Positions 54,170-62,718 are shown, counted from the stretch's first letter. The stretch: DNA of 64,000 bases from Chlorobium sp. (GCA_028277225.1 JANQHB010000053.1:1-64000); one strand, 5' to 3'. Notes: a model not told the origin generated them from the sequence alone. Numbers and translations are program-made.

Positions 54170-54504
54170 TCACGGTTCCCCCTCGTCAACCGGTTCCGAC
54201 ACCGTCGTTATAGAGCCGATGTTCCAGCATCCTTCAACGTAACGCACATAGACGGGGCTTTCGTTGCGCAGTATATCCACAATATGCGGAAAATCCTCCC
54301 AACAATAGTGACCAGACATATTCGTTCGATGTCTGCTCGTCCGTATCCGGTATCGTACCATGCTCGCGATGAAAATACGCCCCGTCGATCAAGCTGCCGT
54401 CATCACGCTTTAATCCGATAATCGACCAGTAAGGATACCCCGTTCGCGTACTTGCCGCCTGCATAATAGGCGACGTCATACTTGACAATTTTCTCCACAA
54501 CCAT
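54170..54504 (-). pseudogene. Broken gene, unknown family (at least two frameshifts)
   Basis: Three frames on the minus strand read as successive parts of one protein: VEKIVKYDVAYYAGGKYANG (from 54504), then GYPYWSIIGLKRDDGSLIDG and YFHREHGTIPDTDEQTSNEY in the next frame, then CWEDFPHIVDILRNESPVYV and RYVEGCWNIGSITTVSEPVD in a third, ending at TGA 54170. Each piece is protein-like and breaks where the next begins. The original would be about 110 residues. The family is not recognised. Confidence 0.65.
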
Positions 54505-54622
54505 CACTCCTGAAGGCATAATGCCAGCTTTTTATGAGTTGCATAGTCATATCACCAACAAACAGCTCAATGCTTTCAAAAGCAGAAAGCATGTCCTGTA
54601 AATAGAGCTTAACATCTCTCAT
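54476..54622 (-). pseudogene. Truncated HepT-like toxin (DUF86), 3' end lost
   Basis: ATG 54622 overlaps the mntA stop (ATGA, 54619-54622), the standard antitoxin-toxin arrangement. The first 28 or so residues, MRDVKLYLQDMLSAFESIEL then FVGDMTMQ, match the start of HepT RNases (R.DV.LYL.DML.A). After this the sequence turns into unrelated codons and stops at 48 residues, missing the RX4-6H catalytic motif. The breakpoint is near 54530. Confidence 0.7.
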
Positions 54623-54915
54623 ACGACTATTGCATCATGATAAACACTTTCGGAAATCTCTTTACGCAGCGCCTTTCTTGACACTACATCAACCTTCTTC
54701 TGTAATGCATCCTCAAGAAAGCAACCCAACCCGGTCAAATCAAAAAGACTAGCCCCTTTCTTGAAATCAACAAGAACATCAACATCGCTCTCAACGCTGG
54801 ATTCATCCCTTGCGAACGACCCGAAAAGCGCCAAACTACGCACATGATAACGCTCCTGTATCTCCGGCAATAGTCCTTTCAGCATGTTCAGTATTTCGCC
54901 TTTCGATTCCATCAT
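54619..54915 (-). CDS. MntA-type nucleotidyltransferase antitoxin
   Basis: 98 residues from ATG 54915 (AGGAG 7 nt upstream). The minimal nucleotidyltransferase motif GSFARDESSVESDVDVLVDF contains GS-x10-12-D-x-D. In HepT-MntA pairs this protein AMPylates and silences the HepT RNase. Its toxin partner here is truncated, leaving an orphan antitoxin. A+T-rich accessory region. Confidence 0.85.
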   Translation of the reverse strand: MMESKGEILNMLKGLLPEIQERYHVRSLALFGSFARDESSVESDVDVLVDFKKGASLFDLTGLGCFLEDALQKKVDVVSRKALRKEISESVYHDAIVV

Positions 54916-54991
54916 ACACAATCTCCTTTTGAGCTAATTTCCCACAAACTCCTCGATTCTATCTACAACTTTAATATACACATCATCCTGT

Positions 54992-55252
54992 TCAGGTTTG
55001 GAAAGCGTCAATCCTCTCAACCTCCAGCCGAAACGCTCCTTTCTGCTTCTCTGCAATGAGAAAACCAATCTGAAAAATCCACCCACTCCCCTGCTATCGT
55101 GTCGAACTCCTGACGATAAACCACGCCGTCGAATACCATATCTGCTCTGATACAAAAGCTGTAACGCTTCCCATCACAACATCATTCACACTCGACCAGC
55201 GCAGAAGAGACGGGTGTCCGAAATCGGTGATTGTTTTTCGTTCTGCAGCCAT
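54992..55252 (-). pseudogene. Broken CIA30/NDUFAF1-like gene
   Basis: Minus-strand pieces in different frames: ITDFGHPSLLRWSSVNDVVMG (N-terminal CIA30 block, W..VND.VMG; from ATG 55252), ADMVFDGVVYRQEFDT and GEWVDFS (middle beta-strands), and FQIGFLIAEKQKGAFRLEVE then RIDAFQT (C-terminal block), ending TGA 54992. The normal domain is about 160-180 residues, so there are internal deletions as well as frameshifts. Confidence 0.65.
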
Positions 55253-55425
55253 TGCAACCTCCGACTACTCATCCATCTACAACCTTAAGCGCCAAGGCAT
55301 TTCATTTCAACAGCGTATTGCGTAAATTCACTCAGCATTTCTGCTGAATCATTGATTCATGGCACCGGCTTCAGTTTTCAAGACACTTTTTCACCTTTTG
55401 ATTTTTGACCCTTGACTTGAACTTT

Positions 55426-55905
55426 ATGAAATTTATCCTTTCACACGGCCGCTACATGGTCATAATCGGCGTCATCGGCGCTTTTCTGGCGGCAATTTCG
55501 CTTTTCGTCTACGGTGGCATACTCACCGTCCAGCAGATTATTGAGACAGTCCAGACGGGATATGTATCAAGCAAAGGGTCGAAAACCCTGATGCTCAGTT
55601 TTGTTGAAATAGCCGACATCTTCCTGCTCGGCACCGTGATGTATATTATCTCGACAGGCCTTTATGAACTGTTCATCGATGACAACATAGAATTGCCGGG
55701 CTGGCTTGAAATTCACACGCTCGATGACCTGAAACAAAAACTGGTGGGTGTTATTGTCGTGGTAATGGGAGTTATCTTTCTCGGTCACGTCATCAAATGG
55801 CACGGAGAAACCGAAATCATTTACTATGGAGCCGCCATCGCGTTTGTCATCGTAGCACTGACATGGTTCTCAGGGCAAAAGAAAAAAAAGGAAGACGGCT
55901 CATAA
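55426..55905 (+). CDS. YqhA family (UPF0114) membrane protein
   Basis: 159 residues from ATG 55426; upstream TTG codons are less likely. Four membrane helices: about 10-32 (VIIGVIGAFLAAISLFVYGG), 55-78, 100-120 and 128-148. The block VEIADIFLLGTVMYIISTGL with YELFIDD and LPGWLEI is characteristic of the family. Function unknown. It begins the next intact plus-strand gene after the decayed patch. Confidence 0.85.
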   Translation: MKFILSHGRYMVIIGVIGAFLAAISLFVYGGILTVQQIIETVQTGYVSSKGSKTLMLSFVEIADIFLLGTVMYIISTGLYELFIDDNIELPGWLEIHTLDDLKQKLVGVIVVVMGVIFLGHVIKWHGETEIIYYGAAIAFVIVALTWFSGQKKKKEDGS

Positions 55906-56170
55906 TAACGACAGACATAACGTCATAAATCAAAAGAGAAATAATATGATTCCGGAATACCGGTGACATACCTATCCGGCACAAATGAGCCTCAAATAAT
56001 CCCTGAAACATATCGTATTTCATTCATGCCTTTACTCACCTGTCAACAATTCATAATCCACTATTTCCTGTTAATTCTCACATCCTCGATTTCTTTTCTC
56101 TTGATTCTTTGTCATTTCATCAAAACACCACATCCCATCCCCTATTACCTAGTAATCATTCCCCATTACT

Positions 56171-56476
56171 TTACACACCAACATACACGCCGTCCTTACG
56201 CACCTCTACCGGAAACGATTCGACGACTTTCGATGGATTGTAGACATATTGGCCATTGCAGGGATCAAATTCCCAGCCATGCCATGGGCAGACAACATTA
56301 CCATTGCTGATCGAACCCTTGCCCAATGGTCCCCCTTCATGAGCACAGGCACCATCCAGGGCACATATCACTCCCTCCATCTTTGAAATAGCGAGTTTCC
56401 GGTTCCCTGCATTAGCCTCCGCAACCTCGCCTTCGCCGATCTGCGATGAACCTTCCATAACTTTAAACCACTTCAT
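56171..56476 (-). CDS. Rieske-type [2Fe-2S] ferredoxin
   Basis: 101 residues, no membrane anchor. Ligands: CAHEGGPLGKG (C-x-H) and CPWHGWEFDPCNG (C-x2-H). It resembles small soluble Rieske ferredoxins of nitrite-reductase small-subunit or dioxygenase type that carry electrons to oxidoreductases. It is monocistronic on the minus strand and its partner is not in the window. Confidence 0.92.
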   Translation of the reverse strand: MKWFKVMEGSSQIGEGEVAEANAGNRKLAISKMEGVICALDGACAHEGGPLGKGSISNGNVVCPWHGWEFDPCNGQYVYNPSKVVESFPVEVRKDGVYVGV

Positions 56477-56857
56477 AGAACTGTATATTCGGTTGACAGA
56501 AGATTTTCATACGGCAGACCTCTACCAAAATGACTCGATATCGCTCAGCGACTCTGCGAAAAACAGCAAGAAAATGCTGTAATATGGCGAAATATCCAAA
56601 ACACAACAGAAAACAACGAGCATTTATAGAGAAACAAGACGACACTTACACACACATACGTCAACAAACATCATAGCAATATGAACAAACAGGAAAATAT
56701 TGTTAAATCAATATATCCTGCGCCATATTCAATAATCACATAATACTATTCTTTTTTTGATTTTTTAATTGTACATTAATTTCAATATCTATATCAATTA
56801 GGTACTATGATCATGCAATTATTTTCAGATGAACCAGAACAAAAAAAAGAGGCCATA
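56477..56857. other. A+T-rich region upstream of the H-NS-like gene
   Basis: 381 bp with no supported gene. The last 130 bp are strongly A+T-rich with long T and A runs, typical of curved DNA at promoters of nucleoid proteins that bind their own control region. An ATG at 56807 in frame with the next gene is present but lacks a good ribosome site. Confidence 0.5.
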
Positions 56858-57181
56858 ATGAGTGACAAAATCTCACTGAAAGATCTCCAGGATCAGATTA
56901 AAGCATTACAGGAAAAAGAGGCGGCAATGATCGCCCAGGCCAAAGCCGATGTCGTCAAGAGCATCAGAGAAAAAGTAGCTGAATTTCATCTGCAGCCAGA
57001 GGATATATTCGGCGGCTCGAAAAAAACATCTTCGGGAACAAAAAAACCAAAGATGATCCGTTATATGCGGGGCAAAAATGAAGTCTGGGCCGGCCGCGGT
57101 AAAAAACCCGAGTGGTGTGCAAACATGAGCAAGGAAGAGCTTGAGCAATACAAACTCGAGAACCCTGTTCCTGCCGAATAA
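56858..57181 (+). CDS. H-NS-family nucleoid-associated protein
   Basis: 107 residues from ATG 56858 (AGAGG 5 nt upstream); a start at 56807 would add 17 residues. An N-terminal coiled coil (ISLKDLQDQIKALQEKEAAM) is followed by a linker and the C-terminal DNA-binding domain YMRGKNEVWAGRGKKPEWCA, the counterpart of the H-NS W-x-G-x-G-R-x-P motif. It should bind A+T-rich DNA and silence genes. It has its own strong terminator. Confidence 0.88.
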   Translation: MSDKISLKDLQDQIKALQEKEAAMIAQAKADVVKSIREKVAEFHLQPEDIFGGSKKTSSGTKKPKMIRYMRGKNEVWAGRGKKPEWCANMSKEELEQYKLENPVPAE

Positions 57182-57203
57182 CACTGGCATGACATACACC
57201 AAA

Positions 57204-57235
57204 AAGCCTTCCGGAATTACCGGGAGGCTTTTTTT
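57204..57235 (+). terminator. Rho-independent terminator of the H-NS-like gene
   Basis: Stem aagccttccgg/ccgggaggctt (11 bp, one G-T pair) with a 5-nt loop followed by a run of T. Confidence 0.9.
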
Positions 57236-57428
57236 ATTCCAGCGTTTGATTGTTATAACCAGCATTTCTCTTCCATAGGACACATAGGATCAACCATGCC
57301 AGCTTATGCCCCTTTCCTGTATTAGACATTTATTTTGGTTAACAACCTCGCAATTCCTGTTCAATAACACATTGTCATCATGAATGTGTCCGAAATAAAA
57401 AAACAATTTCCGGACAGCAAAAGCAGCG

Positions 57429-58409
57429 TTACAGGGATATTGTCCTGATATAGATAACGATAGCAAGCAGCACAAGCGTTACCACCCAGACAAAGATATA
57501 ACGCCGCATAGCCTTGGAAGCCTTTTCCTTTTCCCACCATGTCCTCGGCCTGATACCTTTGACAAGAAATACCAGCTTGCAGGCAAGATTCACACAAACA
57601 ATATTTACAGCAAGAAGAAGTGCTGCACCCATGGCAAGATCGAACTCGGCGTGTCCGAGCATCAAACCGAATGTAGCTGCAGGCGGCAAAAGAGCTACGG
57701 CAACCATAACTCCCACCAGTACGCTGGGCAAACCGGTACTGAGCGATAAAGCTGCTGCCGCACCGGAAGCAAACGCAAGAGCAATGGAATCGAGACCGGC
57801 ATCGGTACGGGAAAGCAATTCCGGGCTTGAGAGCGGAAAAGGCCACAAAATCCCGAGAATGACTGAAACGGTCACAGCAAGAAAAACCCCCGCAAAAAGG
57901 GTTTTCAGGGAGTTTTTCATCAATGACAGGTCACCGAGTGCCGTCCCGAGCCCAAATGCCAGATTCGGACCGAGAAGCGGTGCTATTACCATCGCACCGA
58001 TAACAACCGCCACGTTATTCTCTATCAGACCTATTGCGGCCACGATCGTCGAGAGCACGACAAGCACAAGATAGTTGCTCTCGAGCCTGGCGTTTTTCTG
58101 CACATCCTTGTAAAGGGACTCCCGTGCCTGGGTGGCCTTTGCCTCCTTTTCCTGCTGCTCTTCGGTTTGCTTGGGCAATGAGATATCTATCGGATAAACA
58201 AGCAGTTTCGCATATGACTGCGCGCCAAGAACACCCTGCAGCGCGTCGAGCACCTCCTGCACCTTATCATCGGTAACGATGAGGCGCATTGGCTGCAGGT
58301 CATCCCTGTCCTTCAAGCCTGTACGAAAATCACGGGCCTTATGCTTCCGGGCAATCGTTTCGACGGTTTTTACACTCCCCTCATCGGCAATGACTTCAAT
58401 GAGCTTCAT
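57429..58409 (-). CDS. DUF389 (TIGR00341-type) membrane protein
   Basis: 326 residues. A soluble N-terminal part of about 100 residues (MKLIEVIADEGSVKTVETIA, resembling a regulatory alpha/beta domain) is followed by about six membrane helices with the family blocks VAAIGLIENNVAVVIGAMVI, APLLGPNLAFGLG, and LLPPAATFGLMLG. Function unknown; some members are thought to be transporters. It ends an operon with phosphoketolase and acetate kinase: only 19 bp separate it from xfp. Confidence 0.88.
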   Translation of the reverse strand: MKLIEVIADEGSVKTVETIARKHKARDFRTGLKDRDDLQPMRLIVTDDKVQEVLDALQGVLGAQSYAKLLVYPIDISLPKQTEEQQEKEAKATQARESLYKDVQKNARLESNYLVLVVLSTIVAAIGLIENNVAVVIGAMVIAPLLGPNLAFGLGTALGDLSLMKNSLKTLFAGVFLAVTVSVILGILWPFPLSSPELLSRTDAGLDSIALAFASGAAAALSLSTGLPSVLVGVMVAVALLPPAATFGLMLGHAEFDLAMGAALLLAVNIVCVNLACKLVFLVKGIRPRTWWEKEKASKAMRRYIFVWVVTLVLLAIVIYIRTISL

Positions 58410-58428
58410 AGTTCATCTGCTTGATAGT

Positions 58429-60825
58429 CTACCATTCCCATTTCCATTCGCTGATTTCAGGCATATCCTGACCATTCTCCCGGATATACTCCTTGTGATC
58501 AATCAACCGGTCTCGCACATACTGTTTAACATATGCTGCTCGCTGTCTTAAACGGGGTACCCGATCGACAACGTCTGCAACCAGATGAAAACGGTCCAGG
58601 TCATTCATCACGACCATATCGAACGGTGTCGTTGTCGTTCCTTCTTCTTTATAGCCCCGGACATGAAGGTTCTTATGATTGGTCCGTCGATATGTCAACC
58701 GATGGATAAGCCAAGGGTAACCATGGTATGCGAATATAATTGGTTTATCAGTTGTAAAAATATCGTCGAAATGCCGATCAGGCAAGCCGTGAGGATGCTC
58801 TTCTTTCGGCTGCAGTGTCATGAGGTCGACAATATTTACGACCCTTATCTTCAAATCCGGAATCTGACGACGCAGAATATCGACAGCAGCAAGTGTTTCG
58901 AGAGTCGGTATATCACCTGCACATGCCATCACCACATCGGGATCACCGTCCTCGACATCATTTGAAGCCCATTCCCAGATGCCAATACCACTGGTGCAAT
59001 GTTTGACTGCGGCATCCATATCAAGCCACTGATATGCCGGCTGCTTTCCTGCAACGATAACGTTGATATAATTCCGGGAACGAAGACAGTGATCGGTAAC
59101 CGATAAAAGCGTGTTGGCATCAGGTGGAAGATAAACCCTGATAACATCAGCTTTTTTATTGACAACATGATCAATGAACCCGGGATCCTGATGAGAAAAA
59201 CCGTTATGATCCTGACGCCATACATGAGATGTAAGAAAATAATTCAATGAAGCTATCGGCCTTCTCCAGTGAATCTCGTCGTTTGTCACTTTGAGCCACT
59301 TGGCATGCTGGTTAAACATCGAATCGATGATATGAATAAACGCTTCATAGCAGGAAAAGAAACCATGCCGTCCAGTAAGCAGGTAACCTTCGAGCCATCC
59401 CTGACAGGTGTGTTCGGAAAGAATCTCCATAACCCTTCCGTCAGGTGAAAGATGCTCGTCTTCAGGCCGCATTTCAGCCATCCATACCCTGTCGGTTTCC
59501 TCAAAAAGACTACCGAGCCGGTTCGAAGCGGTCTCATCGGGTCCGAACACCCTGAAATTAGCCGCACCTGCGTTTCGACGCATAATTTCCCGGAGAAACC
59601 GGGCCATCGGCTTCGGGGCCTCAGCAATAACTGCACCAGGTTTTGAAACATCGATCGCAAAATCCTGAAAAGCAGGCATTCTCAGTTTCTGCAGGAGCAA
59701 ACCGCCATTAGCATGGGGATTGTCTCCCATACGACGTTTACCCTCTGGAGCAAGCTCCTGCAATTCAGGCTTCAATGCCCCTTCAGGCGTAAAAAGCTCA
59801 TCCGGCTTGTAACTTTTCATCCAGGATTCGAGCAGCTTCAAGTGATCAGGATTGCCTCGTACATTTGAAAAAGGCACCTGGTGAGATCGCCAATAGTCTT
59901 CTGTTTTCAGGCCGTCAACTTCTTTCGGCCCGGTCCATCCTTTCGGAGAACGCAAAACAATCATTGGCCAAAGCGGTCGCTCTGTATCCCCCTCAATTCT
60001 TGCCCGATGCTGAATATCCCTGATCTCTTCACAACATTGATCAAGGGTTATGGCCATTTTCCTGTGCATGGCTTCGGGATCGCTCCCTTCAACGAAATAT
60101 GGTTTGTAACCATAACCGATCATGAGACTTTCAAGTTCATTGTGCGATATCCTGGCAAGCACTGTCGGGTTGGCAATTTTGTAGCCATTGAGATGGAGAA
60201 TCGGAAGAACAACGCCATCACGTTCTGGATTCAGAAACTTGTTACTGTGCCATGCAGTTGACAACGGTCCGGTCTCCGCCTCCCCATCGCCAATAACACA
60301 AGCAGCGATCAGATCCGGATTGTCAAAAACAGCTCCGTATGCATGCGATAACGCATAGCCAAGCTCCCCTCCTTCATGAATCGATCCCGGTGTTTCAGGA
60401 GCCACATGGCTCGGCACGCCTCCAGGAAATGAAAACTGCCGAAACAACTGCTTCATCCCCTCTATGTCACAAGAGACATCCGGGTAATACTCGCTGTAGG
60501 TTCCTTCCAGCCAGACATTGGCAACAAGAGCCGGACCGCCGTGTCCCGGACCTGCAATGTATATCATATCAAGATCTCTCGCCGTGATAATCCGATTGAG
60601 ATGAACATAGATGAAGTTCAAACCGGGTGTTGTTCCCCAGTGCCCCAATAGTCTCGGTTTGACATGTTCAGGCTTTAATTCCTCTTTAAGCAAGGGATTA
60701 TCCAAAAGATAGATCTGACCGACGGAAAGGTAGTTTGACGCTCTCCAGTACGCATCCAATGCATTAATTTCTTTATCGGTAATTTCATGTACTTGTTGCA
60801 ATTCGTTTCTATCGGTGTTATTCAT
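58429..60825 (-). CDS. xfp: Xylulose-5-phosphate/fructose-6-phosphate phosphoketolase
   Basis: 798 residues, full length. Start region YWRASNYLSVGQIYLLDNPL, HWGTTPGLNFIYVHLNR, GPGHGGPALVANVWLEGTYS, the thiamine diphosphate site GDGEAETGPLSTAWHSNKF, and SHVWRQDHNGFSHQDPGFID. It splits sugar phosphate with phosphate to acetyl phosphate and an aldose phosphate. Acetate kinase 38 bp upstream can use the acetyl phosphate to make ATP. In an autotroph using the reductive TCA cycle this gives a short route from stored sugar to acetate and ATP. Confidence 0.97.
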   Translation of the reverse strand: MNNTDRNELQQVHEITDKEINALDAYWRASNYLSVGQIYLLDNPLLKEELKPEHVKPRLLGHWGTTPGLNFIYVHLNRIITARDLDMIYIAGPGHGGPALVANVWLEGTYSEYYPDVSCDIEGMKQLFRQFSFPGGVPSHVAPETPGSIHEGGELGYALSHAYGAVFDNPDLIAACVIGDGEAETGPLSTAWHSNKFLNPERDGVVLPILHLNGYKIANPTVLARISHNELESLMIGYGYKPYFVEGSDPEAMHRKMAITLDQCCEEIRDIQHRARIEGDTERPLWPMIVLRSPKGWTGPKEVDGLKTEDYWRSHQVPFSNVRGNPDHLKLLESWMKSYKPDELFTPEGALKPELQELAPEGKRRMGDNPHANGGLLLQKLRMPAFQDFAIDVSKPGAVIAEAPKPMARFLREIMRRNAGAANFRVFGPDETASNRLGSLFEETDRVWMAEMRPEDEHLSPDGRVMEILSEHTCQGWLEGYLLTGRHGFFSCYEAFIHIIDSMFNQHAKWLKVTNDEIHWRRPIASLNYFLTSHVWRQDHNGFSHQDPGFIDHVVNKKADVIRVYLPPDANTLLSVTDHCLRSRNYINVIVAGKQPAYQWLDMDAAVKHCTSGIGIWEWASNDVEDGDPDVVMACAGDIPTLETLAAVDILRRQIPDLKIRVVNIVDLMTLQPKEEHPHGLPDRHFDDIFTTDKPIIFAYHGYPWLIHRLTYRRTNHKNLHVRGYKEEGTTTTPFDMVVMNDLDRFHLVADVVDRVPRLRQRAAYVKQYVRDRLIDHKEYIRENGQDMPEISEWKWEW

Positions 60826-60863
60826 CGTTTATCGCTCCATTGTTAGTTTTAAGTAATCTGAAT

Positions 60864-62057
60864 TTAATTTCCGGATGTAAGTACAGCATATGTGTGACGA
60901 GCAATCATAAGTTCCTCATTGGTGTTGATAATTTTGACTGAAACAATACCTTCATTCTTTGAGATCACAGGTTTATTATCACAATTTTTCTTTTCATCAA
61001 TCGTAATACCGAGATACTCGAGATCCTTGCAGATCCGCGTCCGTATTTCTGATGAATGTTCTCCGATTCCTCCTGTAAAAACCAGGGTGTTCAGTCCGCC
61101 AAGTACAGCGGTCAGAGCACCAATATTTTTCCGGGCCTGATAACAAAACAGCTCTATAGCATACCTGGCAGCATCATCTTCCTTTTCAAGTTCAAGCAAA
61201 TCCCGCATATCACTGCTTATGCCGGATACGCCAAGCAAGCCTGAATGACGGTTCACCAGGTCCTTGATCTGTGAAACTGTCATATGGTTTTGTTCCATAA
61301 GAAACAGCATGACACCCGGATCAAGATCACCTGTGCGGGTACCCATGACCAAACCCCCTGCAGGTGAAAATCCCATTGTTGTATCGATGCTTTTTCCATC
61401 ACGCACGGCTGTGATGCTTGCCCCGTTACCGAGATGAGCAAAAATGATTTTCTCCCCTGATACTTCAGTTCCTTTTTCCTCTTGGAGCGCTTCCAATAGA
61501 TATTCACAGGATAGTCCATGAAATCCATAGCGCTGAACGCCCTGATTGCGAACCGATTTAGGCAAGGGGTAAAGGCTTGCCACAATTGGCATGGATGAAT
61601 GAAAAGCCGTATCAAAGCAGACAACCTGCAAAACACCCGGAAATTGTTCTCCTGCAAGATTCACTGCGTTCAAAGCCCGGGGCTGATGTTCAGAAGCAAA
61701 AGGACTCAATTCCGCAAGCAACTCGATCAACGCAGGTGTGACAACTGCAGAAGCTGAAAAAACACTCCCCCCGTGCACCATGCGGTGCCCGATTGCATCG
61801 GGCCTTTCAGTATCGCAGTTGGTCATAATCCATGAGAAAACATGTATACATGCTCTCTCATGATCGGGCGCAAAAACTCTTTCTTTGGCAATAAGCTTTT
61901 CGTTTCCAGCTCTGACAGAAAAAACGGTACGATCAGTGCCGATCCCTGTAAGAGATCCGGAAAAAAGTGTGTCTCCCCGTTCGCCCATCCTGTAACATGA
62001 GAATTTGACACTCGACGACCCTGTATTTACTGCCAGAATAAGCTTTGGAGTCCTCAT
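60864..62057 (-). CDS. ackA: Acetate kinase
   Basis: 397 residues from ATG 62057 (MRTPKLILAVNTGSSSVKF); ATG 62066 adds three residues. An upstream extension to 62126 is translated MITE sequence and is rejected. Motifs: VNTGSSSVKF, HRMVHGG, FDTAFH, FAHLGNGAS and FTGGIGEHSSEIR. It converts acetyl phosphate and ADP to acetate and ATP. First gene of the ackA-xfp-DUF389 operon; its leader begins in the left end of a MITE. Confidence 0.96.
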   Translation of the reverse strand: MRTPKLILAVNTGSSSVKFSCYRMGERGDTLFSGSLTGIGTDRTVFSVRAGNEKLIAKERVFAPDHERACIHVFSWIMTNCDTERPDAIGHRMVHGGSVFSASAVVTPALIELLAELSPFASEHQPRALNAVNLAGEQFPGVLQVVCFDTAFHSSMPIVASLYPLPKSVRNQGVQRYGFHGLSCEYLLEALQEEKGTEVSGEKIIFAHLGNGASITAVRDGKSIDTTMGFSPAGGLVMGTRTGDLDPGVMLFLMEQNHMTVSQIKDLVNRHSGLLGVSGISSDMRDLLELEKEDDAARYAIELFCYQARKNIGALTAVLGGLNTLVFTGGIGEHSSEIRTRICKDLEYLGITIDEKKNCDNKPVISKNEGIVSVKIINTNEELMIARHTYAVLTSGN

Positions 62058-62088
62058 GCACTTCATTTTATCAAGATCATTTCTTTCT

Positions 62089-62345
62089 CCTAAATTGAGC
62101 GATTGTCGATCATGCCGGAGATGCAAGGCACAGGGAATGCAACTGTAGTGATCTACCGCAAGTTCCCTGTAACGAAGCAGATCCGGTGTGATCGGCGATC
62201 CCGAAGGGTTTCAATAAATGCGGCTCTATATCAATTTTCACACTCACCTGAAAGGTGATGGATAAACCCTATACAAACACTGTATAAAAGATTGTTTTTA
62301 ATAAACTTACTATTATGGAGCATTTTTTGAAACGCTCAGTTTAGG
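62089..62345 (+). mobile_element. MITE-like element, 257-bp copy
   Basis: Left end cctaaattgagcgattg, right end aacgctcagtttagg. It is flanked by an exact 5-bp direct repeat tttct (62084-62088 and 62346-62350). Shared interior blocks: cggagatgcaaggcacaggg, aataaatgcggctct, ggtgatggata and gattgtttttaataaact. The left end faces ackA (minus strand) and the right end faces the Pmp3 gene. Confidence 0.88.
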
Positions 62346-62542
62346 TTTCTCAAAGAAAGCATCATAGAATAAGGAAAACAAAACTATGGAGAGTAAAAAA
62401 AGTTGAAGAAAACAATACGGGATACATTCAATTGCTCAGGGAGAAGACAATTGCCTTTTCCTGATGGTTTGAACAATTCATTACATTCAAGTACAGCAAG
62501 AACAATACGTCACAATATGTAAACGAAAAAAACAGAATCCCG

Positions 62543-62704
62543 ATGGAACTGCTTAAAATCATTTTTGCAATCCTGCTGCCTCCGCTTGGTGTGTTTTTTC
62601 AGGTGGGTATCGGCATGCATTTCTGGCTCAACATCGTCCTGACGATTCTCGGCTACATTCCCGGCATTGTTCATGCCGTGTGGGTTATCGCCAAACACAA
62701 ATAA
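62543..62704 (+). CDS. Pmp3/YqaE family small membrane protein (UPF0057)
   Basis: 53 residues: MELLKIIFAILLPPLGVFFQ, then VGIGMHFWLNIVLTILGYIP and GIVHAVWVIAKHK. Two hydrophobic helices with the LPPLGVF and GYIPGIVHAVW blocks that define the family. Members help membrane potential and salt tolerance in yeast and plants; role in bacteria unclear. It begins 197 bp after the MITE and 14 bp before the next gene, so the two may form an operon. Confidence 0.88.
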   Translation: MELLKIIFAILLPPLGVFFQVGIGMHFWLNIVLTILGYIPGIVHAVWVIAKHK

Positions 62705-62718
62705 CAGTACCGGCCGCC

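Noticed and set aside
54934..55155. Minus-strand ORF of 73 codons as an intact gene
   Set aside because: Its frame cuts across the CIA30-like segments found in the neighbouring frames, so it is a by-product of the pseudogene.
62058..62126. N-terminal extension of acetate kinase (MHLRHDRQSLNLG...)
   Set aside because: These residues are the translated left end of the MITE; the acetate kinase fold begins at MRTPKLILAVNTG.
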